Below are positions 1-8,657 of a stretch of 64,000 nucleotides of DNA, piece by piece. Under the pieces are notes generated by a model, which searched no databases, was not told the origin of the DNA, and worked only from the letters and a program-made list of their open reading frames with translations. The stretch is from Mycolicibacterium mageritense (GTDB lineage Bacteria; Actinomycetota; Actinomycetes; Mycobacteriales; Mycobacteriaceae), in contig NZ_AP022567.1 of assembly GCF_010727475.1 (NCBI RefSeq), positions 6,882,001 through 6,946,000 on the forward strand, given 5' to 3'. Numbering within the stretch: the first letter of the stretch is position 1; each line of letters opens with the position of its first letter. The translations under genes and the position numbers were made by a program.

Positions 1-151
1 CCAGCAACCCATCAAGCCGGTCGCGGCCCTCCACGATCTGCTCGACGCGATCCTGTACCTCCATGAGCAACTCGCGCAGGCGCAGCTGTGAAAGGGTGTC
101 GCGCAGCGGGCGCAGTGAAGATTCCCCGCCCGCCCCGCCCAGGTCGGTCAC
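1..151 (-). CDS. devS: DevS/DosT-type GAF sensor histidine kinase, N-terminus only
   Basis: Only about 50 N-terminal residues are inside the window; the gene runs off the left edge. Reading from a GTG at 151, the peptide contains LRPLRDTLSQLRLRELLMEV followed by QDRVEQIVEGRDRLDGLL, which is the conserved lead-in to the first GAF domain of mycobacterial DevS/DosS and DosT. Those kinases bind haem in GAF1, sense O2, NO and CO, and phosphorylate DevR. The order to its right (SRPBCC, pfkB, PRTase-esterase) mirrors the M. tuberculosis dosT-Rv2028c-pfkB-Rv2030c order, so the gene may be the dosT counterpart rather than devS. The cognate regulator devR lies about 29 kb away. Haem ligands and the kinase core cannot be checked here. 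Confidence 0.85.
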   Translation of the reverse strand, partial: MTDLGGAGGESSLRPLRDTLSQLRLRELLMEVQDRVEQIVEGRDRLDGLL

Positions 152-196
152 GCCACCATCGTCGCACCTGACGCCTGCGTTCACCAGATGTTTCGG

Positions 197-925
197 CTAT
201 GAATTGACGAGGCTGTCGATCGGCGTCGCTGGCAGATCTTCCTGTCCGTGACGCTCCTGTCCGGCGAGGCTGAGCTGGTGCGCAAACGCATATCGGCTGG
301 TCCGCTCGGCGCGGTCGCGCAGCCCACGCATCATCCCGACTTCCATCACAAAATGCGCCGCCTCGAACCACGCATGACCGACTGCTCCACCGCTGCCACG
401 CACGACCAACCGCGTCCACCCAGCACGACGCCGCAGATAGAAACCCCACATTCCGGACACGGTCTCTCCCCGCTGCATCCGCTCGAAGTCTCGCGGCGCC
501 ATCAGCACCAGGTACGAGTCCGGCTGGACAAATGCCACCACCTGACGGGCGTTTTCGCCGTAACGCCTCGCCAGCCACACACTGTCGCCGACGTTCAAGT
601 CCTGCCACTCCTGGTGAATAGTGTTCGCGTTGTGGATCCTCGCTCCGACGATTCGTTCCAGCCACGAGTAGCTGTAGAAGCCGCCGCGGTCTTCGCCGAT
701 CTGCGCCAGCCAAGCCCACACCGTGCGCCGAGGGGCATCAATCGTGAGCGCGCGGGTGGTTCTCGGCGTGCCCGGCGGTACGAGTTCGTCACCTGGAAGG
801 ACGGCGGTCACCTCCTCGTCAGCGGCGCCCCAGGTATACATCCACGGCCGAATCCTGCCGCGGTACAACGCTGTGATTCCGATGACGGCCATCAGGCCTG
901 CCAGCCAAGGTCGTTGCTTGCCCAT
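197..925 (-). CDS. SRPBCC-fold protein with N-terminal hydrophobic segment
   Basis: A 242-residue protein. A short hydrophobic stretch (residues about 8-22, LAGLMAVIGITALYRGR) is followed by a WG...LPGDELV motif and an SRPBCC/polyketide-cyclase-like body (IDAPRRTVWAWLAQIGEDRGG, then SYSWLERIVG). Such proteins bind hydrophobic ligands; the substrate is unknown. It sits between the kinase gene and the PfkB locus, where M. tuberculosis has a universal stress protein (Rv2028c), so it probably belongs to the dormancy operon on the minus strand. A paralogue lies at 4275-4847, sharing the N-terminal segment and the LPGDELV motif but lacking the SYSWLERIVG insert. The start is the ATG at 925. Confidence 0.75.
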   Translation of the reverse strand: MGKQRPWLAGLMAVIGITALYRGRIRPWMYTWGAADEEVTAVLPGDELVPPGTPRTTRALTIDAPRRTVWAWLAQIGEDRGGFYSYSWLERIVGARIHNANTIHQEWQDLNVGDSVWLARRYGENARQVVAFVQPDSYLVLMAPRDFERMQRGETVSGMWGFYLRRRAGWTRLVVRGSGGAVGHAWFEAAHFVMEVGMMRGLRDRAERTSRYAFAHQLSLAGQERHGQEDLPATPIDSLVNS

Positions 926-958
926 ATCTCGACCCTATGCCCACACCGGTGGCACCGA

Positions 959-978
959 CAGGGGCCGAAGGTACCCAT
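959..978. promoter_or_regulatory. Weak DosR-box-like palindrome
   Basis: CAGGGGCCGAAGGTACCCAT matches about 13 of 20 positions of the DosR consensus TTSGGGACTWWAGTCCCSAA. It lies in the 87-bp gap between pfkB and the SRPBCC gene. It could give the downstream genes their own hypoxic promoter, but the match is partial. Confidence 0.3.
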
Positions 979-1012
979 CCCTGATAGCCAAAGTTGCTGT
1001 GCGAGCGTGTTT

Positions 1013-1995
1013 TCAGCCCTCGCCCGCAGCGATGTCGACCGGCTCCGCCACCGCTTCGAAGAAACGTTCCACGTCCGGCCTCGTGCACGTTGCTGTTCCC
1101 GGTGTCAACAGCATCGCCGCCCCGGCTGCGATTCCGAATCGCACCGATTTATTCAGGGGCCACCCCCGGGTCCGGCCGACCGCGATGGCCGCCACCATCG
1201 CATCGCCCGCCCCGACACCACTACCGGCCTGAACCTGAACGGCCGAAAACCGTTGGCTGTGTCCGGGAGTCGCCAGCAAGGCACCATCACCGCCCAGAGA
1301 TACCAGAACCGCCTGGCTCACGCCACAACCGATCAGATCGTGCGCCGCGGCCAATTGCTCTGCCTCCGTGCGCAGTTCTTGTCCGACGCATTCGCGAAGC
1401 TCTCGAATACTCGGCTTCAGAAGGAACACACCCGATTTCACATGTGTGAGCCCACCACCGGACGTGTCGAGGATCAATGGCGTGCCGACGTCTTCGCACA
1501 CGTCGGCGATCCGCTATACCAGTCAGAGGGCACTCCGGGCGGCAGGCTTCCGCTCGCCACGACAAACTGCGCACCGGCCGCGCCCGCCCGCACGAGATCG
1601 AGGCATTGCGCCTGCTCCAGATCCGAAAGTTCGGGGCCTTGGAGCACAAACCGGAACTGCTTGCCGGTGCTGAGCTCGTTGACGGTGAAACTCTCGCGCG
1701 TCGTGCCGGCGATACCGATACGTTGCAGCGGGACACCCGCTTGCGCCACCAGGTCGGCGACCATCTTTCCCGCTGGTCCCCCGGCGGGAAAGATCGCCGA
1801 TACCCGGGCACCAAGAGTGTGCGCGACGCGGGCGACGTTGATCCCGCCTCCGCCCGGATCGTATCGGGCCCCCGTGCAGCGGACTTTGTCAGTGTGACGC
1901 ACGACCTCCGCGTCGGAGGTGATGTCGAGGGCCGGATTCATCGTCACCGTGACTATCGACGGGCTGAACTCGCGAGTCCCCATCGGCTGCTTCAC
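1013..1995 (-). pseudogene. pfkB: PfkB-family sugar kinase interrupted by a 1-nt frameshift
   Basis: PfkB/ribokinase-family kinase, homologous to Rv2029c (phosphofructokinase B, phosphorylates fructose-6-phosphate). The N-terminal part (GTG start at 1995) has the TMNPALDIT sugar-binding motif and the PGGGGINVARV motif, and reads as far as SGSLPPGVPSDWY. The rest (ILDTSGGGL, LKPSIRELRECVG, and the ATP/anion-hole motif GSGVGAGDAMVAA) is in another frame and ends at 1013. The break is at about 1513-1520, where family members read W/Y-Y-Q-R-[IV]-A-D: restoring one base in TATAGCGG (to TATCAGCGG) rejoins the frames. Total length, about 327 codons, is normal for the family. GTGA overlap with the upstream gene indicates translational coupling. 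A sequencing error is as likely as true inactivation. Confidence 0.85.
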
Positions 1996-4037
1996 AATCC
2001 GGTCGGGTAGGTCTCAGGCGTCTCACCGGCGACCCAGACGCTGTTGGCCTCGAGCGGTTCGAGCGCACGCGTCTTGTCGATGTGGATGAGCGCATCGAAC
2101 TGCTCGGATGGCCGCACGTGATAGTAGTGACTCTGCCGCTCGGTTTCGGGCAGGTAGATCACACCGATGGCCCGGCCCAATCGAACCACGTCCAAAGGTT
2201 CGGCCGCCGCGCGCCTGATCATCGGCGACACCAGGAAAGCAGACCGGCCGGTCTCGTGGAACAATTCCTCCACACTCCCGTTCAATGCCCGCCGAACCGT
2301 CTTGCGTTCGGCGATCCCACCCCATTCGCCGGCCGCGGTGACGGTGCCGGAATATGTGGTGAATCCGATCAAGCGGCAATCGTCGCCGTATCGCTCGCGG
2401 ACCAACTGCCCCAGCGTCAGCTGCCCGTCTCCGCCGACCTCTGTGGCGCGAGCATCGCCTACGTGGGAATTGTGTGCCCACACCACGATACGGGCCCGTT
2501 GGTGTCCGTATTCTCGATCGAAATGACTCAACAGGGCCGACAACGTCTGGGCCATGTGTTGGTCGCGAAGATTCCACGAGGTCACCCGGCCACCGAACAT
2601 CGCGCGGTAGTACATTTCCGCGTTGCGGACAGTTTGGGCGTTCTGCCGCGCGTAGAACGCTTCGTCCTCGGCAAGCAGCCCATCCCGCCGGGCGTATTCG
2701 ATTGCGTTCTTCTGCATCTCGACCAACTGCTCGATCGCCTGGCGTTCGCAGGACAGACCGGCGCCGAAGGCGGCGGCGAATCCGTACGCCTGACCGTCAT
2801 CGGCAGATGTGTGATCGAAGCACGCGTACCTGTCCCGCGCCCGCGCCGCCGCGAGCGGATCCACCTTGTCCAGGTACGCGATCACCTCGTGCATCGAACG
2901 GTGCAAGCTGTAGAGGTCCAAACCGTAAAAGCCGGCCTGCGTTTCGCCACTGGCCCGGCACCTGGCATTACGGGCATGCAGCCATTCCACGAAATCGCGG
3001 ACGACAACGTTGCGCCACATCCAGGCGGGAAACCGTTCGAACCCGCTCAGCGCTTCGTCAGGTGTCGTGTCATCACCCTGGCCCCGTACAAAACGGTTGA
3101 CGCGGTACGCATCGGGCCAGTCAGCTTCGGCAGCAACCCCGCAGAAACCCTTTTCCTCGATCAGCCACCGGGTGATGGCTGCCCGGACTTCATAGAATTC
3201 GTGTGTACCGTGCGAACTTTCACCGATCAGAACGATGCGTGCATCACCGATGATCTCGTCGAGCGCTTCTGTCGGCGGCAGGCCGTCCGGAGCGTCGACC
3301 GCAGCGCGGTCGATGATGTCGGCCGCGCTTGCTCTGGCCGGAGCCCCCAGGGCCCGCAGATCCGCCGTGGGAGTGGCAAGGATATCGCGAACCTCCTCGT
3401 CACTCACTTGACGAAAGTCCCAATACCACTCGCCGACCGCGTTGAACGGGGTAGGCATGGTGGCGCACACGACGTCGTCGACCATGCCGGTGAACTGTCG
3501 GCAAGTCGATTCCGGAGCCGTCGGCACCGCGACGACGATCTCGGCCGGATCAGCATCGCGCAGTGCCTGCACCGCGGCGAACATGCTGGCGCCGGTGGCC
3601 AGGCCATCGTCGACGAGGATCACCACTTTGCCCGTGACGTCGATCGGAGGCTTACCGCCACGGTAGGCGGCTTCGCGCCGAATCAGTTCTCGGCCTTCGC
3701 GTTCAGCGACGTCGCGCAACTGTTGCGGCGTCACCCGCAACGCCCGTAGCACGTCATCGTTGACCACGACCCTACCGCCGCTGGCGAGTGCACCGACCGC
3801 AAACTCCTCATGCTCAGGAGCTCCCAATTTGCGCACAATGAACGCATCCAACGGGGCACCGAGACCGGCGGCCACTTCCCAGGCGACGGGTAATCCTCCG
3901 CGGGCAAGTCCCAGCACGACGACGTCCGTGCGTCCCTGATAGGCGCTCAACAGTTCGGCCAGCACGCGGCCGGCCTCTCTGCGGTCACGGAACACCCGTC
4001 GCGGCATCTGTCGATTCAATCCTCGTGCTCGTGTCAT
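1992..4037 (-). CDS. Phosphoribosyltransferase-erythromycin esterase fusion (Rv2030c type)
   Basis: A 681-residue two-domain protein, the length I recall for M. tuberculosis Rv2030c. Residues about 1-220 are a type I phosphoribosyltransferase domain with the PRPP loop VVILVDDGLATGAS (about 135-148). Residues about 270-680 are an erythromycin-esterase-like domain with IGESSHGTHEFYEVRAAI and VVWAHNSHVGD, which carry its conserved His/Glu residues. The biochemical role in dormancy is unknown. The start is ATG 4037, preceded by AGGAG; an in-frame upstream extension to 4166 is rejected because it would cover the DosR box at 4135-4154. The stop overlaps the pfkB GTG by 4 bp, so the two are one operon reading towards the sensor kinase. 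Confidence 0.88.
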   Translation of the reverse strand: MTRARGLNRQMPRRVFRDRREAGRVLAELLSAYQGRTDVVVLGLARGGLPVAWEVAAGLGAPLDAFIVRKLGAPEHEEFAVGALASGGRVVVNDDVLRALRVTPQQLRDVAEREGRELIRREAAYRGGKPPIDVTGKVVILVDDGLATGASMFAAVQALRDADPAEIVVAVPTAPESTCRQFTGMVDDVVCATMPTPFNAVGEWYWDFRQVSDEEVRDILATPTADLRALGAPARASAADIIDRAAVDAPDGLPPTEALDEIIGDARIVLIGESSHGTHEFYEVRAAITRWLIEEKGFCGVAAEADWPDAYRVNRFVRGQGDDTTPDEALSGFERFPAWMWRNVVVRDFVEWLHARNARCRASGETQAGFYGLDLYSLHRSMHEVIAYLDKVDPLAAARARDRYACFDHTSADDGQAYGFAAAFGAGLSCERQAIEQLVEMQKNAIEYARRDGLLAEDEAFYARQNAQTVRNAEMYYRAMFGGRVTSWNLRDQHMAQTLSALLSHFDREYGHQRARIVVWAHNSHVGDARATEVGGDGQLTLGQLVRERYGDDCRLIGFTTYSGTVTAAGEWGGIAERKTVRRALNGSVEELFHETGRSAFLVSPMIRRAAAEPLDVVRLGRAIGVIYLPETERQSHYYHVRPSEQFDALIHIDKTRALEPLEANSVWVAGETPETYPTGL

Positions 4038-4134
4038 CGCGGTTCTCCTGTCCGACGGATGCGCTGACAACTCAGCGGCTGTTCCGGCGCGTGGCGGTCC
4101 ACTGTTGAATCCGACCACCGCAGGAAGACAGTCG

Positions 4135-4154
4135 GTAGGGACAGAAGTCCCGGA
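4135..4154. promoter_or_regulatory. Strong DosR box, with a weaker second site at 4157-4176
   Basis: GTAGGGACAGAAGTCCCGGA matches 15 of 20 positions of TTSGGGACTWWAGTCCCSAA and is a near-perfect GGGAC/GTCCC dyad. Twenty-two bp further, ACAGGTACATTCGTCGGACA keeps GG-AC and GTC and could be a low-affinity second site. The pair sits between the Rv2030c-type gene (minus, start 4037) and the SRPBCC gene (plus, start 4275), so both operons are probably hypoxia-inducible. Confidence 0.75.
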
Positions 4155-4274
4155 GCACAGGTACATTCGTCGGACATCCGAGTTTGAGCTGCACCAGCGC
4201 TATTGCGAAAAGTCGCCGCGACAGCAGACTTCCGCCCCTATCCCGCACCACGTCGACGGCGAGAGAGTAGTCCC

Positions 4275-4847
4275 ATGTTGAAGGCTATGACGCGTGCCAC
4301 GGCCGCCCTTGCACTGCTCTACGGTGTGCGGCGGTACTACCGCAATTGGGGTACGACGAAGGAAGAGTGCCGGTTGTGGCTACCGGGTGACGAGTTGGTG
4401 CGCCAGCCGTTTGTGCAGTCCACCGAGGGTGTCTGGATCGATGCACCGCCGTCGGCCGTCTGGCCGTGGCTCAATCGGATCGGCGGGCATCGTGGCGACC
4501 TGACCGCGGGTGAGACCGTCCGCCTCACACCGTGGCCACGGCGGGGGGAACCGTCTGGTGCCTCACTCTCCGTCGAGCAGGTGACCGAAGGCCGATCGCT
4601 TGTGCTACGGGGTACTCCTCCCGGCTTTCCCTGGCATGCGGTGTGGTCGTTCGACCTTGAGCCGCGCTGGGAGGACCGGTGCCGGCTGTTGCTGCGCATG
4701 CGGGCGCAGCTCAAACGCCCCGGTGACATATTCCGAACGGAACTTGCCGGGCCGGTGACAGCATTCGCTGTTCGGCAGTTGCTGCTGGACATCAAGCACC
4801 AAGCGGAAAACTCGGTCCACGCAGCCGAACTTTCCTCGGCTATGTGA
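4275..4847 (+). CDS. SRPBCC-fold protein, paralogue of the 197-925 gene
   Basis: A 190-residue protein starting at ATG 4275 (GAGAG just upstream). It has a hydrophobic N-terminal segment (ATAALALLYGVRRYY), a WG...LPGDELV motif, then IDAPPSAVWPWLNRIGGHRGD typical of SRPBCC proteins. About 45 residues present in the paralogue are missing in the middle, so the ligand pocket may differ. It is divergent from the Rv2030c-type gene across a DosR box and overlaps the end of the convergent trehalose-enzyme gene by 8 bp. Function is unknown; lipid or small hydrophobic ligand binding is an inference from the fold. Confidence 0.75.
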   Translation: MLKAMTRATAALALLYGVRRYYRNWGTTKEECRLWLPGDELVRQPFVQSTEGVWIDAPPSAVWPWLNRIGGHRGDLTAGETVRLTPWPRRGEPSGASLSVEQVTEGRSLVLRGTPPGFPWHAVWSFDLEPRWEDRCRLLLRMRAQLKRPGDIFRTELAGPVTAFAVRQLLLDIKHQAENSVHAAELSSAM

Positions 4848-7800
4848 AATGTGACTTCTCCGTCTGGATGCCGTCGGAGAGTCGGATGGTGCATCCTGGC
4901 TGCACGTTCTGCAGGTGGCCCCGGCACTCTACGACGACCGCAGGTGCCGGACGTGGGTCCACACTGATCTCGGCCTCGCGGCCCGACACCCGGACGTACA
5001 TATGATGGCCGCGGTAGCGAATCGGAAAGTCCAGCACACCAAGCGATTCCGGCCAGTACGGAGAGAGGACCAGGCGATCGCTACGCGTCTCCAGTCCCGT
5101 GAAGCACCGTTGCATCAGGTCGACACTGCCGGCCATTGCGCCGAGGTGAATGCCTTCGGAGGTTGTGCCGCCCTGGATGTCGGCGACATCTGCCTTGAGA
5201 ACCTGGCGGAAGAAGTCCATGGCACGGTCGCGGTGTGCCCGGGCGAGAACCCAGGTGTGCACCACAGCGCTCAGTGTGGAACCATGCGACGTTCGCGCGA
5301 GGTAGTAGTCGACCATTCGCGGGATTTGCTCTGGGGCGAAGCGGTAACCGAGCCGTGAAAGCAGCTCCCGTAGTTCGTCTGACGACAGCAAGTACAGCAA
5401 CATCAGGGCATCCGCTTGTTTCGCGGCTTTGTAGCGGTTGACGTCGTCATCCTCTGCTTCCAGGATCCGGTCCAACCGCTGAATGTCACCATAGCGCTGC
5501 TGATACCCGGCCCAGTCCAGCTCGACGAGCTTTTCGTAACCTTCGAACTGGCTGATGACGCCGTCGTGGAAGGGAACGAACATCCGCCTGCTGACGTGAT
5601 CCCAGTGCGCTATCTCCTCAGTACTCACTCGGAGCTTCTCGCGAAGATCGAGTCGATTCGGCAATGGGATGCGTTCCAGTACTTCGATGGCGCGCAGAAT
5701 CACCCAGGTTGCCATGACATTCGTATACGCGTTGTTGTCGATGCCCTCGTAGGGTCGGTCGGGATAACCCGAGTGGAACTCGTCGGGCCCGATGACTCCG
5801 CGAATGCTGAAGCGGTCGCGGTCCGGCTGGTAAGTCGTTCGGCTGACCCAGAATCGAGCAATCTCCACCAGGAGCTCGGCACCGTAGTCGATGAGGTAGG
5901 CGAGATCCCCGGTTGCCTGATAGAACTGCCATACGTTGTAGGCCACCGCGATCCCGATGTGGTGGGCCAGCCGGCTGGGATCTGGATTCCACCGGCCCGA
6001 ACGGGGATTCAGGTGCAGGTCTGGACTTTCTTCGCGGCCGTCGCTTCCGGACTGCCATGGAAACATGGCGCCGCTGTACCCGGCGAGCTGCGCGGCGCGC
6101 CGCGCTTCGGGGAGGCGCCGGTACCGATACCGAAGCAGTGACCTGGTGACCATCGGCAACCGTAGGTTGAGTGCGGGGAAGATGAACAGCTCATCCCAGA
6201 AGACGTGGCCTCGGTACGCCTCACCGTGCAGCCCGCGGGCCGGCACACCAGTATCGATGTCCTCGCTGTGGCCGGAGACAGTTTGCAACAGATGCAACAT
6301 GTGCAGGCGCAGAATGCGGAGTTCATCGGTGTGGCCGTCGAATCGGATCGCGAGCCGCTCCCAGAGCTGCGCCCACGCCAGCGTGTGTTCGGCGCAGATC
6401 TCGGCGAAGCGCGGCTGACGCGCCAGTCGCCGTTCGGCACTGGTCGCCGGGTCGCAGGCTGCGACATCGCGCCCGGTGGCAACAGCGACCACCTTCTCCA
6501 CCAAAAGTGATTGTCCGGCCGCGAGTTCTGTGCAGATGTGGTGGCCGATCCCGAATTCCTGCTCCACAATTCGATAGGTGGCGGAGCCGGGGGCAGCGTC
6601 TCGCCACACGGTGGTCCGCGCCGCCAGCGCCACCGTAATCCGGGATTGTGTGGTCTGCACGGCCAGCAGAACGGAGTTCTCCGCCAGTGCACGCTTGTCG
6701 CACACCTCAAGGTGGTTGCTCGCCAACTCACGATAGCGCTCCACCAAGGAGTTCCGAACGTCACCGTCGAGCATCGAACGGACCTCAACCCGTCCCGACC
6801 AGTCCTCGGCCAAGATGACCGTCTCGAGCGCCGCGACGTGCGCCACGTGCATCGCGACGATGCGGCGCTGAGTCAGCGAGCTCGTGCGGCCCTCATCGTC
6901 ACGAAAGCGTAGCTTTCGGGTCAGGACCGCGCCTCGGAGGTCCAGGGTCTGGCGGTAGTCCAACAATGTCACCGCATCGACGTCGAACCAGTCGCCGCCG
7001 TCGATCCGGAAGGTCAGCGGTAGCCAGTTGGGCAGGTTCACCAGGCTCTCGTTGGCGAGTTTGGTTCCGCCGACGATGTCATCGAGACGGTTGTAGATCC
7101 CGGCCGCGTATGTCCCGGGGTAATGGATCTGTCCGCTTTTGGATTCGGGTGCAGCACCCCGGGTGGCAATGTACCCGTTTCCGACTGTGCACAACGCTTC
7201 CCGCAGTTTCTCTGTCTGCGGATCGTATCCGTCGAACGTATAAGTCCAGGCGTCGGCTTCGGATTGCTCCTCACGCTCCAGCCAATCGCCCAGGCGCTGA
7301 AGGAATTCGGCGACCTCTCGCGTGCTGTTGAGGCTGAACTGTGCAGCCGACGGGCCGTCGCTGTCCTCGCTGTTGCGAACCACAATGCCAATACCGCTCG
7401 ACCGGACCGAGTCGAAGGCGTCCTCGTCGGTGATGTCGTCTCCGATATAGATCGGAAGAGTGCGAAGGGACTGCCCCACATGGTGACGGAGCCAACCCAA
7501 CGCGGTGCCCTTGTCCCAGTCGATGTCTGGGCGCAGCTCGACCACTTTGCGCCCATGCGTGGTCCGCAGGTCGTGCGCTCGGCCTCGCCGCCTGGTGATT
7601 TCGATGATGTCGGCAACGTCGGACTGTGCCGCACCACGGTAGTGCACTGCCACTGCGAATCGTTTGCGTTCGATCCGCACACCCGCAATTCGTTTCAGCT
7701 CGCTCTCGAGTGCAGCTGCGGCCTCTTGCAAGTGTCCGATCGCTGCCACGGCGTCGTCGTACTGCTCGTAGCCGCCATCTGGTCTGGCCAGCTCGTATCC

Positions 7801-8511
7801 GTGACTACCCGAGTACCAGAGGCCCGGAATCCCGACGCGATTGCGGATGTCACCCAGATCCCGGCCGCTGACGATCGCGACCGGACAAAGCTCGACCAGA
7901 CGCGTCAGCTGTTTGCCCACACCCTCGGCCGGGGTCGCAGTGTCCGGATCACCGACGATCTCTGACAACGTGCCGTCGAAGTCCAGACACAGCAGCGGCC
8001 GGCGCCCCGAGATGACGCCGAGCAGCTGACCGTAGCTCGTCAATGCACTCGGCAACAAGGATCTGCGCGAGCAACCACCCTGTACTTCCACCTCCCACAA
8101 ACTGCCCACGACAGCGTCGGCCGTCGACCGCCCGGACGCGTCTTCTGGGGTGCGGTCGATATCGACCACAAGCGCGAAGCGCGCGATCAAATCGGGCGCC
8201 ATCGGACGGTCCGCATTCTCGATCACGACCAGGCGCTCGGCTTCCGCACCCAGGTTGCTCACGGCGTCCAGAACTCCGGAGTCGGTGACGACCGTGAACA
8301 GTTCGCTGAATCCGGCTGCCCGCAGCGCACGCTCACAGTTGAGGTCGGATGAGTAGACCGCAGTCTTGATACCGGAATCGCCCAGCTTGCGGGTGAGCGC
8401 AGTGACCGCGTCGAGAGCATCACCCGTGGTCGCCTCCGCCACCACGACATCGACGTCGAACAGGACTGCGTCGTGCCTGCGCGGATCTATCTTGACCGGT
8501 CTTGTTGCCAA
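4840..8511 (-). CDS. otsB1: Trehalose-6-phosphate phosphatase fused to HAD and GH65 phosphorylase domains (OtsB1 type)
   Basis: About 1223 residues in three modules. Residues about 10-160 are a HAD/beta-phosphoglucomutase-like domain (VLFDVDVVV with DxD). Residues about 170-420 are an OtsB-type trehalose-6-phosphate phosphatase (LLCLDFDGTL, VAIVSGR, IYIGDDITDEDAF). Residues about 450-1223 are a GH65 trehalose/kojibiose phosphorylase domain with GVIGPDEFH, whose Glu (about residue 904) is the expected general acid. Same build as M. tuberculosis Rv2006. Together the domains could make trehalose from trehalose-6-P and phosphorolyse a disaccharide to a beta-hexose-1-P that the HAD domain isomerises. 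I chose the TTG start at 8511 because GGGAGG lies 5 nt upstream; the in-frame extension to 8604 would overlap the DosR-like sites. Confidence 0.88.
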   Translation of the reverse strand: MATRPVKIDPRRHDAVLFDVDVVVAEATTGDALDAVTALTRKLGDSGIKTAVYSSDLNCERALRAAGFSELFTVVTDSGVLDAVSNLGAEAERLVVIENADRPMAPDLIARFALVVDIDRTPEDASGRSTADAVVGSLWEVEVQGGCSRRSLLPSALTSYGQLLGVISGRRPLLCLDFDGTLSEIVGDPDTATPAEGVGKQLTRLVELCPVAIVSGRDLGDIRNRVGIPGLWYSGSHGYELARPDGGYEQYDDAVAAIGHLQEAAAALESELKRIAGVRIERKRFAVAVHYRGAAQSDVADIIEITRRRGRAHDLRTTHGRKVVELRPDIDWDKGTALGWLRHHVGQSLRTLPIYIGDDITDEDAFDSVRSSGIGIVVRNSEDSDGPSAAQFSLNSTREVAEFLQRLGDWLEREEQSEADAWTYTFDGYDPQTEKLREALCTVGNGYIATRGAAPESKSGQIHYPGTYAAGIYNRLDDIVGGTKLANESLVNLPNWLPLTFRIDGGDWFDVDAVTLLDYRQTLDLRGAVLTRKLRFRDDEGRTSSLTQRRIVAMHVAHVAALETVILAEDWSGRVEVRSMLDGDVRNSLVERYRELASNHLEVCDKRALAENSVLLAVQTTQSRITVALAARTTVWRDAAPGSATYRIVEQEFGIGHHICTELAAGQSLLVEKVVAVATGRDVAACDPATSAERRLARQPRFAEICAEHTLAWAQLWERLAIRFDGHTDELRILRLHMLHLLQTVSGHSEDIDTGVPARGLHGEAYRGHVFWDELFIFPALNLRLPMVTRSLLRYRYRRLPEARRAAQLAGYSGAMFPWQSGSDGREESPDLHLNPRSGRWNPDPSRLAHHIGIAVAYNVWQFYQATGDLAYLIDYGAELLVEIARFWVSRTTYQPDRDRFSIRGVIGPDEFHSGYPDRPYEGIDNNAYTNVMATWVILRAIEVLERIPLPNRLDLREKLRVSTEEIAHWDHVSRRMFVPFHDGVISQFEGYEKLVELDWAGYQQRYGDIQRLDRILEAEDDDVNRYKAAKQADALMLLYLLSSDELRELLSRLGYRFAPEQIPRMVDYYLARTSHGSTLSAVVHTWVLARAHRDRAMDFFRQVLKADVADIQGGTTSEGIHLGAMAGSVDLMQRCFTGLETRSDRLVLSPYWPESLGVLDFPIRYRGHHMYVRVSGREAEISVDPRPAPAVVVECRGHLQNVQPGCTIRLSDGIQTEKSHFT

Positions 8512-8561
8512 CGTGTCCTCCCAGTCCTGCTGAGAGCATCCGGAAGCCACGCGGTGCGCGG

Positions 8562-8603
8562 CAAGGGCACTACGACGACATGACAAGTGACCAACGTCCT
8601 TCA
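8562..8603. promoter_or_regulatory. Candidate tandem DosR boxes between otsB1-like and PEP-synthase-like genes
   Basis: CAAGTGACCAACGTCCTTCA (8584-8603) keeps G-GAC and GTCC of the DosR dyad. A weaker GGGCA-containing half-site begins 22 bp upstream. It lies between the divergent starts at 8511 (minus) and 8658 (plus). Its presence argues against using the in-frame ATG at 8580 as the start of the plus-strand gene. Confidence 0.45.
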
Positions 8604-8657
8604 CTCAGCGGTCTTCAGACGCTATGTATGTCGCCCGCCGTGACAGATGGTGGGCTC

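Noticed and set aside
248..1897. Long plus-strand open frame (549 codons) across the SRPBCC and pfkB genes
   Set aside because: It has no ribosome site, and its peptide has the Arg/His/Pro-rich look of an antisense shadow. Recognisable domains lie on the opposite strand.
2082..3749. Plus-strand open frame of 555 codons
   Set aside because: Antisense shadow of the Rv2030c-type gene; no family motif.
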